A DNA stretch of 64,000 nt, taken from NCBI GenBank assembly GCA_035236585.1, contig CP141135.1:4994001-5058000 (forward strand), written 5' to 3'. Below, piece after piece: positions 30,701 to 44,700 of the stretch. The translations under genes were made by a program, and so were the position numbers. Source of the DNA: Warburgia ugandensis. Taxonomy: Eukaryota; Streptophyta; Magnoliopsida; Canellales; Canellaceae. Under the pieces are notes generated by a model. That model had not been told where the DNA came from. It did no database searches and saw only the letters and a list, made by a program, of their open reading frames with translations. Every line of letters begins with the position of its first letter. The stretch's first letter is position 1.

Positions 30701-33700
30701 TGATCCAACCAAATAATGAGAAAATAGATATGAAATGGTTAAGTGTAGAGTTGAAGAAAACGCTAAGTGAATAGGAAAGTAGAAGATATTCCTGTCCTAA
30801 ATAAACAGACAAATAGTCTAATATGTAAACGTATTATTTTATATACAAGTATGAAGGCTTGTGGATTTGTTTTAAATAGGCATGAGCCTGGGGATGCTAT
30901 GTTAGGGAAGTGATAAGGGTTTGGCCACCCACTTTTCGAAATGTGATATGTGATGGATACCAAGTCTTAAGAAAGGCTAAAAGTTAGGTGAGGCAATTAT
31001 GTGAAGGCCACCACTGTGAAAGTTCTGTCTCCCCATATGGGCAATGATATTATTTTTCTACCATGGTATCAGTGGAGTATAGAGCAGTTATCCAAGCATT
31101 AGTATGGATCAGGCTGCATGCATGGTAGTCCTTTGATGTATTTTGCACTATGACGCATATGAGATAAGCATAGTAAAATGCCTTATATTTTGGCATGATG
31201 AAATGCCAGATAATGGTATATTACCAGTATTTCCCAGGAAGAGAAATTCCTAGTATAGGAATAGATGAAATACTGATTCCCTATAGTGGAAAGAGTTGAT
31301 CAGCTTAGTCTGGGAATGTTCTTTGATTATTTTCACGATTTTAATGGATTTATTGGTATACAATATGTATGTATAAGGATGTACACAAAGTAATGAGATT
31401 GATCCATGAGTATGTTTATAAATAATGGGATTATGAAGTATTAGGATTATACTATCAATTCGATTCATATCATAATTTGGGTTTCCGTATTTTAAAAAAG
31501 CTGAAGATGATTTTCATTTCCTCTTTACAAACTAATATATAAATGCATATTCATTTGCAAGCAGAAAAGAAATAACAAAACCATCTTCGGCTTCCCCTTG
31601 CCAGCTAGCTACCTAACGCAAGGGTTGCCATATTTTAAGAAGCTGGAGATGATTTTCATTTCTTCCTCACAAACTAATATACAAAATGCATATTCATTTG
31701 TAAGAAAGTAATAACAAATCATCTTCAACTTCTCCCTTGCCGGCTAGCACCTGACACAAAACCCTCCTTTTTCATCCGGGCTTGGGATTGGCATTCGAGA
31801 AAATTTAGGGATAGCACCAATAGGTAACAAGATGAGGGAGATTAGACTTAGATGGTTTGGACATGCTCAAAGGAGACCAACAACGGCACTGGTTAGAAGA
31901 AGTGAAGCAATACAAGTAGAAAGTTCTAAGTGAGGAAAGATTTAAAAACGCTGGGACTAAATGAAGCCATGGTATTTAATATAGTGGAATGGAGGAATAA
32001 GATTCATCTGGCTGACCCCTAATTGGGATAAGGTCTTGATGATGATGATGATAATGAGGATTATACTATCAATGTATTATGCTTCTTGAATCCCCTACCA
32101 AGCATAGCTTGCTGAGATATTGTAAATGTTTGAATGTTTACAATATCTCAGATATAGAGAAGGAGAACTAGGAGCTCAAGACTTAAAAGGACTATTGAAG
32201 AATAACTAATCAGGGTATATCCCTTGAAGACTTGTATTGTATTGAGAGCTTTTATTGTAGTGAGAATTTGGATTGTAATGAGAGCTTTCTAATTTGGATT
32301 CTGTATTTTGGACAAAGTATTGTAATGATACCTGGGTTGTACTCTACCACTAGATGGATCCTGAAATTTAATAAAAGTATATTCCTTCAATGGAATTTTT
32401 ATCTTGTACAAAATTCTACTTATGTTATGAATGAAATGATGACTTTGATTTTATAAAATAAGTTCTAAAGAAAACATCTTCCACTACTTTGTTTTGTAAA
32501 AAAAATTTACTACATAGGGCGCCTGCCTATACAAAATGTGTATAAAAACCCGGGTCATCACAACATGGATCCTTATTGAAGAAGAATAAAGGGGGCATCC
32601 CTGGTGCACGAAGCTCTTGCTTATGCGGGGTTCAGGGAAGGGGCGGACCACAAAGGCCTATAGTAGGCAGCCATACCTTGCATTTTGCAAGAGGCTGATT
32701 ACACGCCTTGAACCTGTGACCTCAAGGTCACATGACGACAACTTTTACCGTTGCGCCAAGGCTCCCCTTATTGAAGAAGAATACAAAGTAATATTGAATA
32801 ACTTAATAACACTCTTTGCACTAAGTTTTTGAGTTTCACACCTGCAAGGATAATAATTTGACCAGATTTTAGAAGTAACCTACTCCACCCCACAAGGGAG
32901 TGCTTCCGAATACACAGATCATTAAAAGCATTTGTTTTTTCTTCCATGGCAAGATCATAAATCCAATAAAGGTCGTTCGTCAAATTATTTGTGGAAACAG
33001 CCTCTTGCGAAATGCAAGGTAAGGCTGCATACTATTGACCTCCGTGGTCCACTCCTTCCCTGGAACCCACGTCTTCAACTTCTACAAAGTCATGCACACC
33101 AAAACATAATAAATCAACCCTTTGTTTTGATATCTGAGACAGGTTCAACCTGTAGATCACCAATGTTTGCAGACATGACTACTGGGACGAAGACTCAACT
33201 TTAATGGTCCATTACCTACAACCACTTTCTACCACAGTGTTCATCTTGATAGACCAAAACGTCAAGAAAAAGCAGATTATGTCAACTTAAAACAGCTAGA
33301 TCATGAATCTTATTAACAAAAGCAGCAAATATACAAGAATACAGAGATTAGTGGGAAGCACAAAACACAACATTATGAAGGTGGAGTATGGTAACAACAT
33401 TAACTAAACACAAACATGAGCACACGGAAACTGGCTTAAAACATTGATAGAGCCTGACCATATAAAGGGCTTCCATCTTCCCTTCTACCATTTGCCAATG
33501 AGAACGCCAACAGGCTTACAAGGAAAGGGTTCAGAGGCAGTATGGTTGATTTGTTTTCTACTGTGGTTGGCTAGCATCTTGACCAGCTGAACCTATAGAG
33601 CCAGTTGTCTCTCTTCTTCTCAACAATATCATTGACCCAAAAAGTTAAGTTACATATAGAAGGCCTTCGGGTCATACCTCAGTTACATAAACAACTGAAG

Positions 33701-36700
33701 TACTGTGTGATGAAATAAAAGCAAATAATCAGACAAACATGACCATTGTTAGACAGCCATAACTTATATAATCAAGCTTAAAATTTGAACCATCCTGAAT
33801 TTATAGCAAAGTGAAACTATACATCTCAAGTGGGTCACCTCAACAAACATTACCTCAAAAAATTTAGCCCGATGTTTCGCCATAAATATAGCAGGTACCA
33901 GCAAGGCATAAAGCTTTTCATAAAAATTTGGGTATTCGAGCCCATGTTGTGTCATAAGAATGAAAAGACTACTAAGCGCCATGACACTGATTACACCTCC
34001 AATGTCATATGATTTTGTTAAAAAATCACTGCATATTGATAGACGGAAAGCAATAAGTTCACCTCAAGTTTGGAAAGGCAGATAAAGATCAAATGTAGAC
34101 TACTAAAAGAGAATTTAAGTATACTCACCATAATATGACAGGATTGGTCAAATGAGGAATAACCATCTGATGGAGACTAGCAAGAACCTGAGTAATATGC
34201 CAAATGTGAGACAATCACAAACCATGACAGAACACATTTGACATAAGAATGAAAGTAAAATGACACAATAACCTTAAGAAAAGAAAAGGTCAAAATTATG
34301 CAGCAATGTAAGATAAATCCTTCAATCAAGCACTGAAATTATGTTGATGATTAAATTTAATGAAACACAAAATGTAAGTCTACATCTTTTGAATAACCAG
34401 AAGATGAATTTGACACTAAATCCACAATGCTACAGTAAAAGAATAAATTGGCAAAATCCATGTCATAATTCAAGCCTAATGTACCAAAACTGAGCATGTA
34501 GATCACATATTCAAAGTAAATCACCTAGGAGGATTAGCTTAATGTTGAAAGTCCTCTCTCAAAATAGTCTGGTTTAGTATATAAAACAGCTCACAAGAAG
34601 CAGAAAGATTAATCAGTTCACCTGCAACTAAGATTTCTATTTGATAAGAAATTGAAGCATACAACATTTAAGGACATAGGCAAACAATAAACTCAAACAG
34701 AGACACGTATTATAGAATCTGGACACCTCATTGATTGGAGTATTTCCTCCAGTAAATTACAAAACCTAATAAGAAAACCATTTTAAATTGTTTTAAGCTA
34801 CTGGGAGAAGCTATAGTCTGGAAAAGATATGTGAACCATCATTTAAAGAGAAGTAACACCAAAACAAAATACCCCTTGATTGCCAATATCGAAGCTTTAG
34901 ATAATTGACTCTTGCTTTAAGAAAATACAACTTAATAACCCTTCTCAGGAACAAAGAAGCTTTCTTTTACATAAAATGTAAAGTCTGTTTCAGATTAAGG
35001 CAGGAATGGACTTTATAACCAAATGATAGATACAAAGGTCAAAGGCAGATTTCATGGACTTGGTAGGATATATGTTTAGCTCGCTCAATCACTGAGGTTC
35101 AGGAATAGCAAGTAAACCATGAAGCAAGGAGTCAAAAATCCTTAAGTGATTGAAGACATAACCCTCTCATTTTCTTCAATAGCGGTATGTGCAAAGTAAT
35201 ATCATGCAATAACCAAAACGATCCCTAGGTCACTCTTCCATTCTGCTTTGCATTTTTAATGACAAAGCTAAAAATGCATGACATAACACAATAGCTGAAA
35301 GCATGAGTCAACCTAAATCACAGAAATGAGAAGGATGAAAACTTAAGCAGGCACTTTACCACATGGGAATGACACACAAATGGAGACAAGTACAATGTTG
35401 CGGAAAAGTAAATAACATTGGACTGAACAACAATAAAACCACAAAGAGAAGTTTGATATGTGCCAGGGAAAGATACCTCCTTGTAAATATCAAGTGGGAG
35501 AGGCAATCTAAGAAACGATATCCATGCTTTGCTAAATTTTGATTTCATCCTCTTGGTGATATTGGATGCCAACGGAACCTGGATGAGATAAGCAAAGAGA
35601 TGCATGATATACAGTTGCAATCAACAGGGAAAAGAGCTACCAATATTTTTCCACACAAGACAAAAACTTAAAAATGCATTACAAGACAAATATGGAGCAT
35701 ACATGATACAAGTTGATGCATGAGAAACCGACATGCTGGGGACCAAGTATGATTGAAATTCTAGCAAGGTACATCAGTATTCCAACTTTTCCCGGGGGTG
35801 GGGGTGAGGGGTTGGATTGGGAAAAGAAAAAAGAGCCAACCAAGAGAAAAGAAAAGAAAATGTTTTTCTGGGTGAAAAATAAATTGGACAATAATAACAG
35901 TTTCTTGTTTCAGGATACCTTTATATGGACCCTCAAAATCTAGGCACATCATGTGAATATGCTCAGCAACACCTCCAACACAGTTGTAAAAGATCCAAAG
36001 TCTCATAACAAAAGGTCACAATTTTCATAACAAAATTAGTTAACAGTAAAAGTAAGATGTGTAGACGTTTGATCAGTGTCATCTTATGTAGTTTTGTCCT
36101 GAGATAAAACTAAATCTTGACTACCTGATTCTTAAATGAGTACCCACCAAGATTTACAAACTGTCTTCTTCTGCATAGTATCTCACAATATCAGTGAAAT
36201 ACAATATGTAAAAGATTCCTCACTACATCAGATATTTGTAGAACATATGCAATTCTGTCTGAAACATATACTCAATCCTCTCTGAAAAAAAGATCCTGCA
36301 TACTTAACTATAGATCTGACCAAAAAAAGATAGCATAGACATGTAGATCCATCCATACTCCATAGACATGTAACTGAACTAGCTGAGAGAAAAATAGAAC
36401 AATCAGAATAAGAAACAACCCAAATCCTCTACTTAAGTCAAGATTGTTAATTTAACAATCAATAAGGGTTTTTCTAAAACATTTAACATGGTAGTCAGAA
36501 TGTCAGATTATCTCTGCCCCCTTCCTTTACTCCCTTTAACCAGAAGCAATAAAGGATAACAATGGAATTTCAAAATAAACAATTTGTTGCGCCTTGTCAT
36601 GTTCAATAAGCACGTTATGAATCAATGCATATCAGATTTTATCATCTGATACTGAAAACAGGCACTAAACAAGGATACATGCAATTTATTGTGTTTCAAG

Positions 36701-38686
36701 AAACCAGAGACGTAGTGGATTATATCTTGCTGTCTGGTGATACATCATTAGATGGAAAGAGTGAAGCTCTTTGGCCCAACCAAATCAAGTAAGTCGCGGC
36801 AGTCTTGGCAAGTCTTTCATTGGATTTATTTCAAAAAATTTCAAGTTTTGAGTCAACCTAAGTACTTTCCAAACATTAAAAAGGTTTTAGGAGTAATATC
36901 CCAAGACTTTCAAGTATGCATACTCAAGATAAAGGCCCAAAAATCAAGTGTAGAGATACAGTATGAAACATAGTATTTTTTTTTCTTCCTTCTTATTTTC
37001 TGAAAGTTAGACACAAGCACACCTATGCACAGCCTCGAACCCTGGGTCGCCCAGGTGAAAGGCCCCTCCTTGCATCACTGCACTAAAAGTGGCATTGTTG
37101 CACAACAGTGTACTTGAAAGCTGAAATTAGTTTTCTTCTTCTTTTTCTTTTTTTTGTCTCTTTGGAATCATGGAAATAAACTTTAAAAAACCTTTTCCAC
37201 CCTCCCTCTTGGGCTTTAATATAGTAGTCAAAAGTGTTAAATCAAATAGCTTTGAATCCAAACCATATAGTTGAATAGTCAGAATGTTATATTAATTTAC
37301 TCTGAATCCAACTCAAGCAACAAATATAAACCTTTAAAGATAGATTAACATTTTGCACGAGGACAAGTCAGTAGTTAAACATCATGCCTATCCAGCAAGG
37401 CAAAACATTCTCAACAAAGGAGTTATCAAGAGAATGATAGTATTTTCTCATATGGAGAGTGTAGGAAACAACACTATTTTCCCCACAAGGTCGTCGTGGG
37501 TTCAAATCCCACTGCTTACCTACCACAAAAAAAAGAATGCTGGTGAAATGGCATGACTGGTGATTAATTTCTTTTCAGCTGTTTCTCAAAATAGGGGGCC
37601 CTGGTATTTGTTTGCGTTTGGTTAGGTTGTGGAAAATCCTTAAATATTGCATAATATAATAAATGAATGGGAATATCAGAGAGATTCAGTTTCTTACAGA
37701 TGCACAATCATGCAATCGGAGAAAATATCTTAGACCGCACAAACAAAATATGACAGTAAAATGAAACAAGTTGCAACAGAGAAGCACAGAACAATTGGAA
37801 AGGATAAAGTTGTAGTACTGTCTCCAAATTCCAAAACAGAAGAACTAAGAAGTTAACAACAATATTGATAACTCACATCATTGTTGCAGTTCTTTGATTT
37901 TTGTGGCTTGGTCTCCATGGGCCGAATCTCAGATGATAGTCTACTATCAGCTTCTTTGGATGAAATACCTAAATCCATAAATAAATTAAAATTGTTAACA
38001 AGTTCAACCAGCCACAACACTGACATTATCAATGAAGGCACCAAACAAGATAGTGAAGTTAAGCAACTGGAGATCTCTGAAAACAGAGAATTGAAATTGA
38101 CTACAAAATTGACCTTTAGAGCTCAATGAAATTAGAATTCTGTGCTAAGCAACAAGAGAAGAAAAGACAACAAGCAAACAGCAGCATCTATATTAATGTG
38201 ATAAACAATTGTTCCTTTTCTGGCATCCTCCATAATTTTAGGCACCACATGGTGTGCTCAGAAAAATTTTAAATATTTATTTATAAAATCTCGTAAAATT
38301 CCTCTCTTTCCTTTACCTCTCTAACTAATATAAGACAAACTTTCCTCTCAAACTGATGCATCTTTTCTGTCCTAATAACCGATCTCTTATCTATACTTCT
38401 TCTTAAATGACACTCTCTCCCAATAACCACTCTTAAAAGGACACTTCTCGATCGCTCTTAAAAAGACACTTCTCTCTCTCTCTCTCACTCTAATCGTCTA
38501 TACTATAAAAGGAAAGAAAGAAACAATTCTATATGGCATACAAGAACCATGTACAATAGTCATTCATCTTTATGTTTTCCTTGAAGAATAGGCATGCAAA
38601 GTATAGGCATTTTTTCTTTCCGTTGTCTTCTTGATGAAAAGATGTGCAGGGGCTAATATATAGGTACACTTTATAGAATAGGCAAG

Positions 38687-38758
<72 letters not shown>

Positions 38759-41700
38759 TTAAACAAGCAAAATTTTCAAATTTTAACATTCATAGTCAAC
38801 CTATAACGTTTGTCTTACTTTTAGACTCCAGAAATGTTTATTAAATATGTAAGTTAATGTTCAATTGTGAATTTATATGACTTATATTTGTCAATTTACT
38901 TTGATGTAGGATGATGTATGTATATTATACTAATAACAATGGAGATACTTTGATGTAGGATGATGTATGTATATTATACTAATAACAATGGAGATTAGTG
39001 GCAAGAAAACTAATGAGGTTAGCATGTTGAAAACAACTTATTTTCAATATAGTTATACAAAATTGTTTTGTACATGTTTATAGATATTCTTTATTCATGT
39101 ATAAAATACTGCATTGTTTAATTTCTTCAAACTATCAAATACATACTTATGACTATGTGTCAAATATATTATGACTCTTAACAATACGGCATAGTAAAGA
39201 ATCAATGTGTTGTTCATACTCATTTAAGTCTGACTATAATTTTTCCTTATTTTCTGTTCTGTTTGGTAGGTGGAACTCTAATTTTTTCTGAGACTTTGAA
39301 GGAAAAGACATATGAATAAATATTAGTTAGATAAATCCTAATACAAAATTTATGACCCCACATTTTTGCACGGGCTGAAGCCACTTAATCATAACAATTG
39401 AAGAAAGCAAAGAGAGTTCTGCTCAAGATCAAGTAGGCAAATGATAAAAGCTGGGTTCCTGTCAAAGACCATGTTCTTCACACCTAAGAAAAGAGGAATG
39501 CTCAATAATATGCCTTTTAGGGTTCAAGCATGATATCTCCAAAATTCCTGGCAAAATTGACACAGTACAGTGTACTTACAACACATACTTGATAAGGGCT
39601 ATGGAACTCAACACATGGTGTCCCTGCTATGAAACCTGAAAGGTATAAGGGCAGTCAAATGCCAGTCATTGCATAATTACATTTAGCAGAAACAAGGTAT
39701 CAATAGTTCATAAGTTTCTGCATTAAAAAGAAACCCCTCGATCTTGTACCATAGCCAACATGTAATCCTCCAAACTCAATTTTGGGGGAGCCACCATTTC
39801 CTGGACCAGAAGCATCTAAATGTCTTATAAAGAAACATTGTTGCTTGAAATCATCAAGAGTAAACTTAATGAGACACACTGTCTACTGCAAACTCTCCCC
39901 CTCCACAACTGTTTCCTTGTACGTGCGAGCACTTACACACACAGTCTCCAATTGCAAGTAGCATTCGAGTACTTTGTGACTCTAGTAAGATGCTGTCCCT
40001 ATCAACCATCTCATAGATGGTCCTCCAACTTAACTTTTCTCCATCTTCAAAACTCTATCATTTTGTGGACAACTTTATGGCTCCCAAATCTTCAGTCACT
40101 TGCATCAGCACATTTGCCTCCTCCCACACCGTGCATATAAGGGGCTCATCCTTCTCTCTAACAGCTGACCCCCAATCCAGAGTAAGGCTTTGATGATGAT
40201 GATGATGATCCTTCTCTCTGACACTCACCTGTCCCCTCATCTTCTCGATCTTCCTTGTACTCTTTTTTTCAGCCAATGGATGCAAGCAAACAGGAACTGT
40301 GTGTGCTTGTTATCTCCAAGCCTACAATAAACACCTATGGAAGAGTGGACTGGCATGATGGAGACCACCCCACGTTTGTTTTCTTATGTTAAGGTTTAGT
40401 TTTTCTTTTTTCTTTTACTTTGGACATTTACCAATGAGGGTATTAGGTTTATTAGTGTGTTGTGACTTAAGTAGGGGCAATTTTGTCTTTTCTCTAGATT
40501 AGGGTTGGGACATCTTTTTTCTTTTTTGTAAGAGTTCTTTTATGAATAATGAATAGAGATTTCGTTAGACTTGGTGGATTCCTTGTTCTAGTTTGCTTCC
40601 TCTGTGTGTGAAGCCATGTTCGGTACGAGGCCATGGGAACATGGTTTTAACCTAATCTGTCAATCAGTATTTTTGTTCTACTTTATCTTTTTTCAGATGA
40701 TTACTATGCTGCGTGTGGTTACATGACTGCATCGGTAGTATTTTTGAATTGTTATCCTATGTTAAATTCCTACAAACCCTAGATCTGAAACTTAATTTGG
40801 ACCGTTCATCAATTAAAGGGACAGTCTGGATTGAAGCTTCGATTTTACCTTAAAGAGAGATCCAGAATGATCTGAAGATCATGTACTTCATTGTAGGTAA
40901 TTCATGCTTATTAAGGCTATTTTTTTACATGTGAAAAGTGTTAGTGATGGTTTAATTTTTTTTATACTTAAATTGATTCTGATCTGATTTCAGCATATAG
41001 ATTAGGCCATTTTGCATGTTGTTCTTCATCAAATTTGGTATCAGAGCATAAGGCGACCTAGGATCTGCAGTAGTTTGCATTCGATATTAGATATTTCCGT
41101 GTTTCCCTGCATCACAAAACATTGCATTAGATTTTTCCACGTTTTGCTACATCACAAAACATGATTTTTGTCTACCTTTCGGGGGCTCCAACCCCTGCAA
41201 CCCCAGCGACAACTCCGCAAAGCACAATATAGTCGTCGTGTGCTCATTCCCTTTAGATCTAGAACATTGCATATAGGTTTAAGGAGCTTACCATAAAGCC
41301 GCAAGGTGTCAAGTCGTCCTAGTATATGTCCACTCATAGTGGTCAATTCTACCAACCAATGGATTCACAACTTAGCAAAATCCTTCAAAAAATTCAAATA
41401 CGGTTGGCCGAGTTGAATGATCGTGTAATCAGCCAGTATGCTGAAATTACAGCGTGATTAGATGATTAGGGTTTTCGCATAGAAGCCTTAGAGTCACGAC
41501 TCGAACCTCTCATACATAACGCACATGCTAGACTGGCCATGCAAGAGCAAGGTAACCACAGAGAATGTGATAACAATCACCATCATCACAATTATGAGCC
41601 ACATATTGCTAAAAATTGAGCCCTGCAATTTGTCAACCTTGAGGCCCCTACCTATGATGGCAAACTAAATCCAAAGCGATTTCTTGACTGGCTTTCAAGC

Positions 41701-44700
41701 ATGGATCATTACTTTGATTAGTATAAAATGTCTGAAGAGCAGAATGTCTAATTAGCCAAGATTAAGCTGATCACTCAAGCAAGGCTCTATTGGACCAATT
41801 TGGAGCGTCAGTGAGCTACGGCCATGCGTCCACCCATTTCCACTTAGGAGAATATGAAAGAAAGGTTGACGGAGAAGTTTGTCCCTTTGTCCTACCATTC
41901 TAAGTTACTAAATCAGTGGCAAAACCTTCGTGAGGGAGGTCCATCTCTCACTAAATACATTGCTCGGTTTGATGAGTTTATGATAAGGTGCGATGTAAAG
42001 GAGGATCCCTCCATGACCTTGTCTAGGTTTAGGATAGAACTTCGCCCTAAGCTCCAAAAAGAACTCATTCCCCATGATATAACTCCTTGGATCATCCCCA
42101 TTGGATAGTATAAGAATTAGAGCGGTATCTCAAACCGCAACCCACTAAGCAGTATGAATCCCATGCTAAGTCCACATTTGGGAGTCAACAACATAAAACT
42201 CAAGCAACTGTTGCATCCAACGTCAATAAAGGAAAGGTCGTGTCAAGAGAGGGTTCAAGGGTAAACAGCAATACTATATGTTATTGATGTCAAGCATTAG
42301 GACATGTTGCTGCACAATGCCCTTCAAGGGTCCCCTCTAAATCCTTATTTATAGGGAGCAAGGATGCTGGCAATGAGCATAAAGGATGATGGCTAGCCAG
42401 TGATGAGAAGGAGGCTCATGAGGCGAATAGTCGGAGAGTTGCCATAGTACGAGAGACCTGTATGCCCCACAGGGATGGTAATACCCCATGTGTGACAGTA
42501 GTTAGCTATGTTCTCCTTCAACCAAAGGGTAGTAATGCGGCATAATACAAACATTTTTCATACATATGTCAAAAGTGGTGAAAAGAATTATAAAGTTGTC
42601 ATAATAGGAGTTGCACGAACATAATTTCCACCCATGCCATCCCTAGCTTAGGGCTTTCACCCCTTCCCCACCCTAAACGCCACAGAGTTGAGTGGGTTGA
42701 TGCTTCATCACTCCAAATGACTTAGTGGTGTCAAGTTCCCATTGAATTTCTAACATATGAGGAGACCTTTTGATGTGATGTGGTACCTACGGATGCATGT
42801 CACATTATCTTAGGCAAGCCATAGCTTTATGATATGGACATTACTATTTATGGCCAATATAATTCATGCTCTTTCTTACATGACGGCAAGAGGACTTGGC
42901 TCAGTCCTCTATCACCCAAACCGTCATCTGAGCAAAGAGAAGGCAAATGTAAACTAGTCATGGATGGCAAGGCGAAAGCTAAAGGCCTCTACATTATCAA
43001 CGCCGCCACATTCGCAAGGGACATTAGAGATGAGCCTTTCTTCTACGCCCTAGTGGAGAAGGAAACCCCATTGTTGCCGTCTTCTGAGTATCCTCGAAAG
43101 GTAGCACCCATTGTACATAGTATCAGGACGTTTTTCCTGACAATTACCAAATGAGCTACCTCCCATGAGGGATATTCAACATCACATTGATATGATCCCC
43201 GAATTCAGTCTTTTGAACCTTTCCCACTACAGAATAAATCCCATCGAGCATGATGAGTTGAAGAAACATGTGGATGAATTATTAAGGAAATGAGAACTTG
43301 AGCCCTTGTGCCATACCCGCACTGCTCACACACAAAGAAAGGTGGTTCGTGAAGGATGTGTGCGGAAAATCAAGCTACCAATAAAATCATAGTCAAGTAT
43401 CAATTTCTCATACCAAGGTTTGACAATATGCTAAACATGATGATGGGTGCCATAATTTTTTCAAAGATTAACCTTAAGAGTGATTATCACCAGGTCCATT
43501 TTTGTCCAAGGGATAAGTGGAACACCGCCTTCAAGATGAAGGATGATTTATATGAGTGGATAGTCATGCCTTTTGGGCTTTCAAATGCCTTAGTACATTC
43601 ATGCAAATCATGACACACGTGCTGAGGCCGCTTTTCGGCAAGTTCTTGGTCATATATTTCGATGACATCCTGATATATAGTCAAACCTAGGACCATCACC
43701 TCATCCACTTGAGGCAGATCTGTGAGACACTGTGGATGGAGAAGCTATATGCAAATCTTTTTGCATCCCAATAGGTTATCTTCTTAAAATTTGTAGTTTC
43801 TTCTCAGGACATCTCTGCAAACCTAGAGAAGGTGAGGTCCGTCGTAGAGTGGAGAGAGCCACAACATATTCACAAGGTTCGCAGTTTTCATGAGTTAGTG
43901 ACCTTATACCGTCACTATATTTGTGGGTTCAATTCTATTATGGTTCCCATTACTGATTGCATGAAGAAGGGGAAGTTTAAATTGGCGAACATTGTGTCCA
44001 AAGCGTGCAAAGAAATCAAAAGGCAGATAACTAAAGCTCCGATGATGAGCCTACCGGACTTCTCAAAAGGTTTTTGTGGACTGCAATGCATCTGGTTTTG
44101 GTATAGGACGAGTTCTAAGTCAAGAGAGTCACCTGTGGCATTTTTAAGCTTGAAATTAAATGACGCACAGCAAAAATACTCCACCTATAACAAGGATGTC
44201 TATACAGTTATTCAGGCATTACAACATTGGAGGCATTACTTATTGTTGAACAAATTTATCTTGATCTCTAACCACGAGGCCTTGCAATAACTCAGCTCCC
44301 AAAAGAAATTAAACCCATGACATGCTACATGGGTTGAATTTCTTTAGGAGTATTTATTTGTGCTTAAGCACAAGGTAGGAATCGAGAACAAACCTTTAGA
44401 TGCGTTGAGTCATGAGATGCCATTACTACTCCTTACAAGTTGAGGTAACCAAGTTTGAGAGTTTGAGAGAGGATTCTCCATCGTGCCCAGATTTTAGAGA
44501 GATTTACATATCACTAACTGAGGGTCAAATACAAAGTGCTAGGAACTAACTCCTGCAAGATGGATATTAGTTTTGAAGCCTTCATTTGTATCTTCCCCGC
44601 ACTTCCTTACGACATTTTCTTACGTGAGAGCTCCATGCGAGCCAGGTCGCTGGCCATTTCTATCGTGATAAGACGATTGGCCTTGTCTATGATAGTTTCT

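Larger units (their letters stand above)
27362..32562 (+). mobile_element. Long solo-LTR-like element in NOC4 intron 10
   Basis: Starts TGTAATAGTCTGAGGGCCCC, ends ACCCGGGTCATCACA, and is flanked by an exact ACATG repeat (27357-27361, 32563-32567). A TATAAATA box at 27993-28000 is followed by a CT-rich leader-like stretch, as expected of an LTR promoter. Two diverged copies of a unit of about 155 bp lie in the U3-like part (27487-27805). No coding domains of its own are seen. The only protein-like sequence comes from the RTE insertion at 31460-32056. Without that insertion the element is about 4.6 kb, long for an LTR but within the range of known plant families. Confidence 0.55.
26431..33853 (-). 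other. NOC4 intron 10 (7.4 kb, transposon-filled)
   Basis: Lies between the exon ending AKHRAKFFE (33854) and the exon starting [14 protein letters not shown] (26430), in phase 0. It contains the 5.2-kb solo-LTR-like element 27362-32562 with an internal rearranged RTE copy, an Au SINE (32589-32767) and a SINE 3' fragment (32989-33072). The stretch 26431-27361 holds nothing I can name. Confidence 0.85.

Noticed and set aside
32617-33204. Plus-strand frames of 71 and 90 codons
   Set aside because: They read through Au SINE sequences.
37485-37515. tRNA-like box B (GTGGGTTCAAATCCCACTGC)
   Set aside because: No matching box A at the right distance and no foldable cloverleaf; at most a SINE scrap, not a tRNA gene.
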